Shown here in pieces: positions 42,145-53,666 of a DNA stretch of 64,000 nucleotides. Where the stretch lies: positions 44,466,706-44,530,705 of the forward strand of contig CM065299.1 of NCBI GenBank assembly GCA_032871835.1. Reading direction: 5' to 3'. A program made the position numbers and the translations under genes. The notes beneath the pieces were generated by a model. That model had not been told where the DNA came from and did no database searches. It was given only the letters and a program-made list of their open reading frames with translations. Origin of the DNA: Dipteronia dyeriana (lineage: Eukaryota; Streptophyta; Magnoliopsida; Sapindales; Sapindaceae). How positions within the stretch are numbered: the stretch's first letter is position 1; each line of letters opens with the position of its first letter.

Positions 42145-42324
42145 ATGGATCTCGTTTCACGACAACGCCTTTTTGTTATAGCTTTCTCCACACTTAAGCG
42201 TGGAGACTTTCAATTGATTTCCTGTGTTCATAGGTTATTGGGGGAAACTCCCCCTGATGAGCCCCAATTTCTAAATGTTGATGTTTCTGGGCTTTATCCT
42301 GATGTTCGTTTAAGTTTTAGCTCT

Positions 42325-42329
42325 GAATC
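42325..42329. repeat. Target-site duplication of the solo Copia LTR (left copy)
   Basis: GAATC at 42325-42329, repeated exactly at 44527-44531. Confidence 0.94.
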
Positions 42330-44526
42330 TGTTGGGAAAATAAAACCCCGCACAGCGGAAGCGTGATAAAATTTATTAAAATTAGGGTTTGCGTATAAAT
42401 AAAAAAAATTCATTTTAATAACAAGAACCTTAACCCTAGATTAATTGATGTATATAAAAAGTATCGTACCTTTATTTTTCATGACGATTGAACTAGCGTT
42501 GAATTGAATCCGTAAGATCTTCCAATCCAATCACGAACGTGAATCACCTAGGAGTGTGGGCTCCCTTCTTTAAATTGTATACCTGAGGATGGAAACAAAA
42601 AAAATCTTATTCTTTGTTAGTCACAATAATCCTCCAAGAGAAAAAACCAAAGAACGTTCGGTCACTTATGAATTATCAATCAATTTGATTGAAACTCACG
42701 TGAACCTTGATTCGATGTTGTACACAAATCCTTTTGATGCAAAGGATACTAGTGTACTATCGAAAACAAAAACGTTTCCTCTTTTCTCTATGCTTGGCCG
42801 AATTCTTCACAAGATGGGTTTGACAAAGTTTTTTTTCCTCATAACAATAAAAAAAAATAAAAAAACAACTTCTCATACCAAAAATTCATGTTTGGTTGAA
42901 ATTTACAAGTATATATATATATATACGAGACCAAATCCTCTCCTAAAAAGGATTTACTTGGTGGGCAAGAATCCTTTCCTTATGTGGATTTACTTGGTGG
43001 TTAAGAATTCTTTTCTAAAAGGAATTCTATCCTACACCAAGACTCCTAATCCAACTCAAAAGTGTATTTGTAACCATATTAAATATTTCCTAATTTGATT
43101 AGATAAATAATTACTTTTATTTATCTACTTATCAAATATAGTCTTTAATATTAATTATACTACCAACAATAGTATAATATTAGGAGATCGTCTCCTAAAA
43201 GAAAAAGATTTTGACTTTTAATTAAATAATTAGTTAATCAACAAATTAATTAATTTCCATTTAATTAAATAATAAAATAAAAATAATATAATTAAGCTAT
43301 TCCAAATAGCCTTGCCGCCCCAACACATATATATGGGACATATATTATTTTCTTAATTTATTAAATCATTGGACCTTAATAAAAAATCCACATGTGAACT
43401 AGACCTATTCTTACAAAAAGAAACAAGTTCACATGCCTTAATACAATTCTAAATGGACCCCTAAATTGGTCCGGTAGAATAAATCAAGTGATCCATGCAA
43501 GTTCGTGTGGATTGTGGATCTTGGCGGGCTATCTAAATTTAAGCTCTAATAGACACAACCCAATCACAATCAACAAATGATTCACTTAGGTCCGATCTAT
43601 TTAATTTTAGTTCATTCCACTAAAGAACTAAAATTGAACTTTTAAATAAAGATAGAATAAGTTGATGTTACTCATTCATACCCTAGACAACCTTATTGGA
43701 GAAAGTGTATAAATCACCATGAGCTTATAGACCGCCTATAGCTCTCCAAGTTACCATATTTACTCATATGACCACATTTTGAACTTGGATATTTTGACTT
43801 GTCCAGAAGCCATGTTTCAGTAGACACTATTGAAAACTTAACTTTAAGATTTAATATCCAATACCTCAAAACATCCAAATGATGATATTCTACTCTCATT
43901 TAATAAATGGAGCCACGATGTCCATATCTATAAATGAAGTCCTATATCGATTAACAAATGAATACCGCCAAACTATCGAGGATAGACTATGCTATATAAT
44001 CGTACTCATTGATAGCTCAAATGATAACACTTGCAACCATAAGTCCATCATTTATCTCAGGATTGAGATAGACTCTCCGATTGTCTTTAGATGAAATCTT
44101 TTATCCATTGAAAGTTCTAGATAAAGTATTTCATTGTGATCTAATTCAATGCACCCAGTGCACTAGATTCTTTTGCCCAAAGACTCCTCACTTTGATGAT
44201 TTTTGACTCATAACACATTTGATCCCACTCAAATGCTAGCAATAGAATCTACAACTTTAACAAGATAAAAACGTCCAACCTTTTGTCTTAATTCGTGAAT
44301 ATTATTCAAGACTAACTAAAGAATTGTGTCTACCTTATACATATCTAGATGTATGAACAATTCTTCTTTTCTCATAGTCTTTTGACCTTATGATTATTTA
44401 CTTTTGACAAATACAATAATTAAACTATAAATGCTATAAGATTTGTTAAACTAGAAATCACTTTATTAATATGAAAAGATTGTCAAATACATTATTACAC
44501 TCTTGCTATCGAGCATAATCCTAAAA
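42330..44526 (-). mobile_element. Solo Copia LTR
   Basis: 2197 bp, TGTTGGGAAAA... to ...GCATAATCCTAAAA (terminal CA changed to AA). Same family as the Copia-2 LTRs and the same orientation. The 5-bp TSD GAATC is perfect, and there is no internal sequence, PBS or PPT. It arose by LTR-LTR recombination after insertion into the antisense ORF of C. Confidence 0.95.
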
Positions 44527-47410
44527 GAATCTTCTTCCAGTTCTGAGTCTTTCGTTTCAGATCATAGGGTTCCTCTACGATCTAGGATGGGAAAGCATTA
44601 AAGTAACAGTATTGTTCACAAACACAGTTCAAGTGGTATTCAGATCGGAAGGCAAGTAGTTGATCAGAAGGATGTTGAAGAGAAACACAGTGCATTTCGA
44701 ATTCTTTTCCCACTTGATTTCTCGAGTGCGTATGATAACGAGCCAAACGTTGTCAAGGAAGCAGAAATTGAAAAGTATCGCGCTCGATTTGATCTGGACA
44801 ATTCGGTCTTAATGGTACCTACTGGTAATAAAGCCGTGTGGACCCTCCCTAGGACATGGTAGCAATTTATGGATCCATGCTCTGCCGTGGTGTGACTCTT
44901 CCTTTTCAGCCATTCATTGCTTGGTTCCTTGCTGAGGCGGGGATTGCTCTAGCCCAACTTACCCCAAACAGTTATAAGATCCTGATGTGTATATGGCACA
45001 TGTGGAGCCGAATGAACTTGCCACCGCTTCCCCACGCGAAATTAGACACTTTTATACTCTAAGCAATCTGATCGGACTGGAACTTACTTTCTTCTATACA
45101 GTCAATCGGATATCTAGATTCCTAAGGGGACAAAGGTGAACAAGAGGGTTTATATTTCCTCGGACGCCAAGAAAAAAGGCTTTGTGTAGGGGTTTCCTAC
45201 CTCAAACAATCACTGGAAGAACAACTGGCTTTTTACAGGAGGGAACTTGGGACTTGAGATTTTGATCTCAGCTAGGAAAGATCGGGAAGTGTTGAAGGTT
45301 CCCCGTTTCTCTTGCTCACCAGATCGCTGTAACACGTCGCAGCCTACTTACACTGACGCCGAGTTGACTAACCTTATATGGGCGGCTACACGTATTCTGG
45401 AGAAAAGAAGCAAGTCCTATCGTTTTGACTAGAAGAAAATGATAGCTCTCAGTTTCTTTCCTCAGATTTTTGATTATCGCATACGTCGTTAGTAGAATCT
45501 CTTGTTTACATTTTACTTATTTTGTAATGCCTTTCCTAACTCGTTTGTACATTGTGTATGACTCAGACATCATCTGCGATGTTTAGGCTCATCAAGTTAA
45601 GTCATTTACTCAGGCGAGTTGTAAGGAGGCTTCTCGCCAAAATAAGGAAGGGATTTCTTCTCCTGACGATGTGAGTGAGGGAGTTTCTGAGTATTTTCCT
45701 AAAGAAGTATTCAGCCGACCTTGGGGGAGTCGAGAGATCCGAGTGTCCCTTTTGGAACTGATAGTGCCTTGAGGGTGTCCGAGGATGAAGGCAGGCAAGG
45801 AGGGTAACCCAGTGGTACAGTGTCTAGTGGGCCTAGTTCCCCGGTCGATGAAGAGCCTACTAAGCGGTTTGCCATTGGGAGCGAGGAAGGAGTTAGGGTT
45901 CCCCCTGATGAGTAGGTTAACCTTTACCCCGACCTTTTTGAATCCTTTCAAGATATTACTGAAGATCAAGAAGATCTTGCTGCTGACCTTGACTTCTACC
46001 ATACTCGGATCAAGAAAAGGAAGGCAACTGATTCTTCCACTCATCCTCAAAAAGTTCCTCGGGTGGTATCTTTTATTGAATCGAGTGATGATGATGCCGA
46101 CGTTAGAGTTTGCCCGAGTGCCTAAGCTGAGACGCCTTTGGAAAGAGTGGAAACTTCGGACAAGCCGAACAGGGATTCGTTGCCCTCTGAAGTTGATGCA
46201 GGAGTAGGATCCTCTGTTAATCCTATGTGTCCCACCCCCAGGATATACTGAGGATGATGTCATCTGGTCGGGTTTTTATCGAGGATGACCATTGGAGTCG
46301 CTTCAGGAATGGTTCCCCGACAGATCGTCTTCAAAACATTTTCAATAGTGCGTCCTACGTAAGTCTTCTATCCCGACCCTTGCCTTTATGCTCCTTGGCT
46401 TAAATTTTTAACTCACTCTTTCTTATAGGTGGTTGCTAAGTTTGTTGAGTTTGTTTAGGCACAACAACATCAAGCTGATCGGATTAGGAGTCTTGAAGGT
46501 CAATTAAAGGAGAGTGAGGACAACCGTGCTCGGATTGTGGTGGCCTATCAAAGGGAGGTGAGTTCTGCCCAAGAGTTTATCTATCATTGCTTGGCTAAAC
46601 AGATGGATATCGAAGAGAAGACCTCTGCTGCGGAAGAAAAAACTAAATCTGTGGAAAGCTTACTCTTCGTTGCCCAGAAGTCTATGCTTTGAGTAGAACA
46701 AGAATCTAAACAGACAAAGTCTTCCTATGAGCGTAAGATTGAAGACCTTGAGCGTCAGGCCTTGACGGTTGAGTCCTTTTTAAAGGAAACCAAGCTATAA
46801 CTTGAAGTGCGAGAGATTGATCGCTTCAAAAGGTCCCCGACATACCATGCTCTGCTCCTTAGGGAGTTCTAACGGGGTTTGGTTTTGGCAGACGAGTTGT
46901 TCAAGGTAAAGAACCTGGTGACTGATAGAGCTCGGGCTAATTGGGAATTGTCGATAAAGAACCATGTAGATCTATCCTTAGAGTCTCTTTGGGCTCAGAT
47001 GAGGGGGAGAGAGCTTACTGTCACAGTCAAGGTAAAGAACCCTATCCTTTGCATCAGAAATTCCATTCGAGCGTTCTCTCTCGACCTTTTATGCTAGTCA
47101 GGTGACTGGTGTGGATGGGTCGAAGCCTAATGTTGGACCTGTCCCTATAACGGATTACAACGAATAGATGGGGTTGACTCAATCGTCTGGCCTTCGAATT
47201 ATAGTCTCCTTCATGAGTATGAGATGGTGCTTGATCCGAGCATTGGCAAGGGTTCCAAATCTTCAGCCCTACCTTAGGCGTATTTGTAAAGATTTATTTG
47301 ATTAATAAAATTCCATTTTTTACGTAGTTGCTTCTCACGAATGTTTTTAATTTTCTATCTTAACCGGCTAATATCATTGTCTGAGCGACTCTTAGGATGC
47401 TGAGAATCTT

Positions 47411-47555
47411 ATTAAACTGGCTAATGCGATTTCATGTCCCGAGTATTTTATTAAACTGGCTAATGCAATTTCAAGTGCCAAGTATCTTATTAAACTAGCT
47501 AATGCAATTTCAAGTGCCAAGTATCTTATTAAATTGGCTAATGTTATTAACCGAG
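47411..47555. repeat. 39-bp tandem repeat, three full copies and a partial fourth
   Basis: Units 47411-47449, 47450-47488 and 47489-47527, then a partial from 47528. The consensus begins ATTAAACTGGCTAATGC and ends AAGTATCTT. The fourth copy decays into TTATTAACCGAG. Confidence 0.95.
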
Positions 47556-47996
47556 TCATCTTGAGAAAAAAACAGGTAAATTTATACTTGTCTCATACTC
47601 GGTTGCTACCCAAACGTTACATCGAGGCTTACCATGATCATACGTTCGAGTCCATACACAAGTCATTGAGGACGTCTCCTAGTTTTGTCTGCATAAGGGT
47701 TTACCGAATCATTAAGCTTTAAATTGCTCAACACAGTTGCACATCTCACCAGGATTTTCCCCGATGGCGCCTTGAGCCATTTTCTAGAATTTGGTGCATC
47801 GGGTTTGCCTTTTGGCTAAGATCTTAGCTGACCTTGCTCAGCTGGCATGCTCCTTTGAGCTTTTCCGCCCATTTGGGACTTTTACCATATTAATGGCCCC
47901 GAGCATTTTATCTTTTATGCAATCAATATCTTCATATTATTAACATATGCTCATCTTTCACATGTTCTTATTATCATGTGCTTAGATTTCTGGAAT

Positions 47997-48078
47997 CCCA
48001 TGTTGGGCTTTTATTCTCAACTGCAAAACTAACATGGGACAAATAGTTTTACAGTTGAGAATAAAAGCCTAACATGGG
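47997..48078. terminator. Hairpin with 34-bp arms between convergent genes
   Basis: Arms 47997-48030 (CCCATGTTGGGCTTTTATTC...) and 48045-48078 pair with two mismatches around a 14-base loop that itself contains AACATGGG. It lies between the end of the antisense ORF (47167) and the end of pol (48147). A role as bidirectional transcript-end structure is inference; it could also be a small foldback insertion. Confidence 0.55.
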
Positions 48079-48146
48079 ATAATTCTCAAGCTAAAAAATA
48101 TCCTGGCTAACAAAATTATCCTGACTAAAAAAAAATGAAACAAATT

Positions 48147-49381
48147 TCAAGGATAAAAAATCTTTAAATATTTGGCGTTGCACGGTCGCGGTAAAACCCC
48201 TCCATCTGGTCAGGCAATCCAATATGCCCCATGACCAGCTATTCCTTCAATCTTGTATGGGCCTTCCCATTTGTCAACAAATGATCCCACAACTTTGTTC
48301 TTCGTGTTCAGTGATACTTTTCTAAGCACCAGGTTTCCTAACTGGAACTTCCTAATCCAAACATGAGAGTTATAGTGCTTGGCCACTCATTACTGATATG
48401 TCACATTTCGCATTCGGGATTTCTCCCTTTTTATCTTCCAACTCATCTAGGCTTTCTAACATAATCTCAACGTTATGATCTTATCATATAGCCTGACTCT
48501 AGGTGACATATACGATGTTTCTACAGGGATGACAACTTCTGTTCCGAATGACAACGAAAATAGAGTTTCTTTAGTAGAAGTTTTTGCAGTCGTCCGATAC
48601 GCCCATAATACTTCAGGAAGTTTTCAAACCAATTGCCTTTCTTGGCTTCTAACTTTGCTTTGAGTGTGTGCTTGATGATTTTGTTTACTGCTTCAACTTG
48701 TCGATTTCTTTGAGGGTGGGCAGGTGTGGCATAATAATTTGTAATTTGGTACTCGTTGCACATCTGCCAAAATTTTTGATTATCAAACTGGGTGCCGTTG
48801 TTAGTGATAATAGTATTTGGGACTCCAAATCTATAGAGTATATTTTTCTTCAAAATTTTTATGGTTTTTGCTTCCGTGATATGCACTAACACTTCAGCAT
48901 CTACCCATTTCATGAAATAATCAACGGCCACAATTGCGTGCTTAGGTCCACCCCCTATTCTTGTTGTCATTGGACCAATTAAGTATTGTCCCCACATGGT
49001 GAATGGCCATGGGGATGTGAGGCTTCTAAGTAGCTCAGGAGGCTACCGAATATCATTGGCAATCCTTTGGCAAGCATTGCAACTTTCTGAGCATCACTGT
49101 GCATCTAAGAATAAAGAAGGCCAATAAAAGCCTTGCCTCAGTACCTTGTGTGCCAAACTTCTGCTCCCAGTATAATTTTTACATACTTCGTTGTGGATTT
49201 TCTGTAGTATCCGGTGTGCGTCTTCCTCCGATACACATATTTGGAGTGTTCGGGAAATCCCTCTTCTATACAGTTCTCCTCCAATCATTTTGTATCTTGC
49301 TGACCGGTACCTGATACATTTTGCTTCTAAGGGATTTTTCAGGAGTATATCTTCTTCCAGGTATCTTTTTAATGGAGTCAT
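48147..49381 (-). pseudogene. Gypsy C integrase with H2C2 region
   Basis: Minus strand. The H2C2-type zinc-binding region (HRILQKIHNEVCKNYTGSRSL) lies at 49094-49381, with a tail ending FYWPSLFLDAQ. Core at 48521-48997: AIVAVDYFMKWVDAEVL (Asp), IITNNGTQFDN (Asn where the second catalytic Asp belongs) and NRQVEAVNKIIKH (Glu). The C-terminal domain (VVGSFVDKWEGPYKI type, to CNAKYLKIFYP) ends at the TGA at 48147-48149. Stops and the D-to-N change mark it as dead. Confidence 0.9.
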
Positions 49382-51109
49382 CCAACCATCTAACGGTGTT
49401 CAGATTTCTGAGACTTCAAAGTTTTTTGGCTTTACTATACTAGGTCTGAAAAGATATGCAATTGAAATATTTTTTGTCCTGATTGTGGTTGTTACAGATG
49501 CTAGTTTGTATAAAGCCTCTGCCTTATGATTTTCTTCTATAGGGATTTGGACAATCCTGTATGCCTTGAATTTTGGATGAGTTGTTTTGCTATGCCCAAA
49601 TAAGCCATCATACCTTCATCTCTAGCCTGGTACTCATCTAAGACTTAGTTGACGACTACCTGTGAGTCACTGAGTATTTCAACCTCATCTGCTCCGAGAG
49701 CTATGCAAACTCTAAGCCCTACTAATAGTGCCTCATATTCGGCTTGGTTATTTATTGCTTTGAAATTGAATCTCATGACACATTCAATATCATCTCCTTC
49801 AGGGGTGCATACCACGATCCCTACCCCTCTGCCTTGAGTATTCGAGGAACCATTAACATATAACCTTCATGAGAAACTTTTGCCCAACATTCTTTTGGCT
49901 TCAAGATTTGGTTATGTGAATTTTGGTTACAAAATCTACCACCACTTGGCGTTTGAGTGATGTCTTGGCCATGTACTGAATATCAAACTCACTTACCTCA
50001 ACCGCCCAATAAGTTAGTCTACCAAAAATTTCTGGTTTCTGAAGGATTTGCTTAAGTGGGCAATCGGTGAAAACATGGATTGTATATGCCTGAAAGTACG
50101 GCCTCAGATTCCTTGCTACCGAAACCAATGCTAGAGCCATTTTTTTCTGCTTGTGAATGCCTGGTTTTTGCTGGAAGAAGGGCTTGCTGGTATAGTACAC
50201 TGGCCTCTGTATGCTGTCTTCCGTCTTGACTAAAAATGAGCTTACTACTAACTCTGTAAGGGAATAATATAGGTGGAGTATTTCTCCCACTTTAGGTTTT
50301 GAAAGAATAGGAGCTTGCCCTAAGCATTCTTTGATTTTTAGAAATGTTTGCTCACACTCTTCATTCCATTCAAGTCCCATCTCCTTTTTGATCACTTTGA
50401 ACAAAGGAGCACATCTATCTGTGGCCATTGAAATAAATCTGCCCAAAGAAGTTAAGCATCCTGTCAAGCATTGTACCTCTTTTAGCGTCCTTGGTGAAGT
50501 CATTTTTTGAAAGGCTTGGATCTTCTTGGGATTTACTTCGATCCCCCTTTGGTGCACTTGGAAACCGAGGAACCTTCCTGAGGGGACCCCAAATTGGCAC
50601 TTGTTCGGATTTAACTTCATCAGATACCTTCTCAGGACATTGAATGTTTCGCACAGGTTTTAAGCGTGCTTGTCCATCGAGATACATTTGGTTAACATGC
50701 CGTCTATGTAAACTTCCATGTTTCTTCCTATTTGTTGAGTGAAGATCCAATTGACCAATCTTTGGTATGTTGCCCTTATACTTTATAACCCAAAAGGCAT
50801 TACTGTATAACATTACAAGCCTTGATCGGTCGAGAATGCTGTTATTTTTTCATCGGCTTTATTCATTCGGATCTGATTGTATCCTGAATAAGCATCCATA
50901 AAACTGAGTAATTCATGGCCTGATGTAGCATCAACCAGTTGGTCTATTCTCGACAGTGGAAAACTGTCCTTTGGATAGGCCTTGTTTAGATCTGTGAAGT
51001 CTACGCACATTCTCCACTTGCCATTTTTCTTTTGGACCAAAACCACATTTGTTACCCACCGAAGGTAGTTGATTTCCCTGATTGACCCCACAGTAAGTAA
51101 TTTCTCCAC
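49382..51109 (-). pseudogene. Gypsy C reverse transcriptase and RNase H
   Basis: Minus strand. RT starts with WVTNVVLVQKKNGKWRMCVDF (51109 down), FMDAYSGYNQIRM, then the catalytic box MEVYIDGMLTK at about 50695-50720, where YVDD has become YIDG. It continues in an open 239-codon block (50620-49901): CQFGVPSGRFLGFQVHQRGI, then the first RNase H (ILSKPKVGEILHLYYSLTE...RPVYYTSKPF). A second RNase H region of Tat type follows to about 49400 with stops. Element A keeps YIDD at the same place. Confidence 0.92.
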
Positions 51110-52290
51110 TCTTGCTTAATCGCCCGACTTCTATCGCGATTGAAAGATCTCTTTTTTTGTATTACAGGTTCAACATTTGGATCCACCGCTAGATGATGTG
51201 ATATCAATCGGGCATCTATCCCCACCATGTCTTCATGATTCCATACGAACACATCTTTGTATTCTCTGAGCAAATTAATAAGATCTAGCTTAACCTTTTC
51301 TTCTAAGCTGACCCCGACTTTGACATTCTTATCCTTTTCATCTTCCTTCAAGACCACCTCCTCTTTTGGTTCACTCTTTGATGTCTCCAGTTCTTCCCTT
51401 GGGTCGAACTCAAAAAACAATGATTGTTCTTGTTTGTTCTGATCTGGTTATGTTAAGGTGCATACTTGATGTTCACTATTATCTATGTCTTTATAAACTG
51501 AGAGTTTAGCTCTTCTGGCCATCTACTGTGACCCCTTGATTATTCCTTTCCCCCCATTCAGTTGGGAACTTGAACATCAAAGCGTAGGTAGATGTTACCT
51601 TCTTTGTTTTGTTTAGGAAAGGTCGACCTAGTAACACATTATAAGGCCAGTTGTCCAGATCTACCACCACAAAGTCGAGTAACACTGTTTTCTGGCAAGG
51701 ACCTACTTCGATCTTTATAGGTAGTTTCACTGTTTCGAGAGACCTAACCTCAATTCCTCCAAATCCTCTGAGGGGGTATGGAAAGGTTACAAGTCCTTTC
51801 GATCTAATCTGAGCTGATCATAAACAACCACATTGAGGATGTCCGTCGAGCTACCATTGTCTACTAATATCCTCTTGACTTCTCTATGACCAATTCGAGC
51901 ACTAATGACGAGAGCATCATTTGGTCGGATGTCAACCCCATGTGAATCAGCTTCAGTGAATATTATTGGGTCTCATCCTTCCTTTATTCTCTTTGGACCA
52001 GGCTCAACGGAATTAACATCAAAATTCTGCCTTGCTTCCACTACTTCTCGGATTTCCTGTGTCCGCTATCGGTTGCTTTTTCCCTTTGATGGTCCTTCGA
52101 TGATGGTTTGTATTACTTCATTTACTTCGGGACTGACCCTTTTGTTCTGACCAGAATTATGATCTCCCACCTTCGTTTTCTTCTGAATTCCCGACTTCTC
52201 ATATTTCTTCAGGATTATATCTTGCAAATGTCCTTCTCGAATGAGGGTCTCTATGTAGTCTCTAATCTTCTAACATTTGGAGGTTTCGTG
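51110..52290 (-). pseudogene. Gypsy C protease and RT linker
   Basis: Protease segment on the minus strand with ILVDNGSSTDILNVVVYDQL at about 51820-51870, the DNG variant of the aspartic protease site seen also in A. KLPIKIEVGPCQKTVLLDFVVVDLDNWPYN (51640-51730) and the acidic linker DKNVKVGVSLEEKVKLDLI (51300-51420) follow. Frame breaks separate the pieces. Confidence 0.85.
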
Positions 52291-53619
52291 GCCGGTTTCT
52301 TTATGGAACCTGTAATATTTTTTCATGTCTCATCGAGCAAACTGCGACTACCGATGTGGCTCCTTCACCAGATTCTTTTCTTCTAATATTGCCAAATATC
52401 TTCTTGCTTTTTTCGAAGTTGGGTGTAGTTTGCATATTTTTCTCTGAACTTTTCTGTGGTCTGGTCAATATTAAGTCCACTTCTCGCATCTTTGCTTCTT
52501 TCTTTGTTATTTCCTTTCTGTGTTCCTTCATGGTTCTGTATCTTTGACTCGGCATCTTTTTGTTCAGGTCTCCCTTTATGCATGTAGTAACCGAGCTCTC
52601 CTTAAGTTGAAGGACAATCACCCGTTCTATAAGTTATTTATGAATGCAGCTATTATTGCTTCGTCATTTGCACTGCCGATTTCTGAGAACACCTGGCCAA
52701 ATCTCCCCAGGTACTTTTTTAGCAACTCGTTTTTCCTTTGCTTCAGTTGAGAAAGTTAAGCCACTGACTTTTTCCTATGCACATTGCCTAGAAATTGTCT
52801 TGAAAAGCTTCTGCCCAACTTGCTGAAATTCCCAATACTTGCCAAGAAAGGGGTTCACAGGATGTCCATAGTGAAAGAGCTATCATAATCATCATCAGAC
52901 AATTCGTTGTTTCCATATCACCTGATCAACACATCCATCTAGCGTTTGTTATTCTCGACTTCCCAGGTTAGGCTCCTGATTACGATATCTCTACTGCCCA
53001 CCGGTTCTCCTCGATGGTCTACCGGTCGTGTGACTATCATATCTATCACCATCTCCTCTTCATCTTTCCTCCGAGCCTCATGAGCTAACCCTTAAAAAGC
53101 ATATGGTTCCACGGTGCCACTTCCGATGGTATCGATCACTATCTTCTGATGACTATGATCGATCTCTTTACTGGTCATATTTACGGTACCTATCGTGGCC
53201 CGCCTGACCGTGACTTTGCCTTTTGCATGCTTAACTGTTGTTTCATGATCCTCATCCTGGTTATGTGTCATACTCCCAGTCTGGTTGTTTGGACTTGAAT
53301 CCCTGACGGATACTAGTGTATCTAGTTCTGGCCTAACTACAACTGATCGGAGCCTAGAAGGTGATAGAGGATTTGGTGGATGCGCCTCTTCAGTGGCCAA
53401 AAGATCTATTCCTTCTTGTGCCGGATCAGTTAGTAACTGTTGCAGTGTATTACTGAAACAACGTTCTATATCCTCGCTGGTAGGAGGGACTTGTTGGATA
53501 CCAGCTAGGGATATCGGTTTATTCCCGATGGTTACGGTGGGATCCTGAGTGGCCCCGCCTATATTATCTGGAGATTTTTGGATGTCCCTGGAACTGTCTC
53601 TGCTTCCTCTACCAGCCAT
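52291..53619 (-). pseudogene. Gypsy C gag
   Basis: ATG at 53619 (MAGRGSRDSSRDIQKS), 48 bases from the LTR end. The N-terminal 175 codons are open (53619-53092): GIQQVPPTSEDIERCFSNTLQQLL and a basic RDSS region. The capsid part is partly deleted: A has 22870-23360, here only about 52630-52850 remain. The nucleocapsid side (QKDAESKIQNHEGTQKGNNKE) is at 52383-52583. A decayed copy. Confidence 0.88.
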
Positions 53620-53647
53620 TGCTTAAAACAAATCGGAGGTTCAAGCC

Positions 53648-53664
53648 CTCTTCTTCTAGCACCA
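53648..53664 (-). other. Primer-binding site of Gypsy C
   Basis: On the minus strand TGGTGCTAGAAGAAGAG, two bases from the LTR end. The plus strand reads like a tRNA 3' end (…CTTCTAGCACCA). The tRNA was not identified with confidence. Confidence 0.75.
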
Positions 53665-53666
53665 AT

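Larger units (their letters stand above)
42145..47167 (+). pseudogene. Gypsy C antisense ORF, interrupted by a solo LTR (42330-44526)
   Basis: The ATG at 42145 opens MDLVSRQRLFVIAF... for 61 codons up to the LTR insertion, and coding resumes at 44532. A long open part to about 44860 (FRILFPLDFSSAYDNEP, LMVPTGNKAVWTLPRTW) shifts frame into VTLPFQPFIAWFLAEAGIALAQL-TPNSYKIL (44880-44985), the gypsy-type transposon (PF04195-like) domain. Candidate introns are 45492-45566 (weak), 46359-46428 (phase 0, GTAAGT...TATAG) and 47032-47101 (phase 0, GTAAAG...GTCAG). The part from 46429 is a long charged coiled coil (QADRIRSLEGQLKESEDNRA...). It ends at TAG 47165-47167. Several stops; non-functional now. 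Confidence 0.8.
47168..48146. other. Gypsy C spacer between the convergent antisense ORF and pol
   Basis: No gene. Holds a 39-bp tandem repeat (47411-47555) and a strong 34-bp-arm hairpin (47997-48078). Confidence 0.8.

Noticed and set aside
45492..45566. First intron of the C antisense ORF
   Set aside because: GT and AG ends exist at the right place, but the phase (2) differs from B and D (1) and joining gives a stop. It is mentioned only as weak.
42145..47167. Antisense ORF of C as an independent host gene
   Set aside because: It lies inside an element with matching LTRs and TSD, and homologous genes occupy the same place in B and D.
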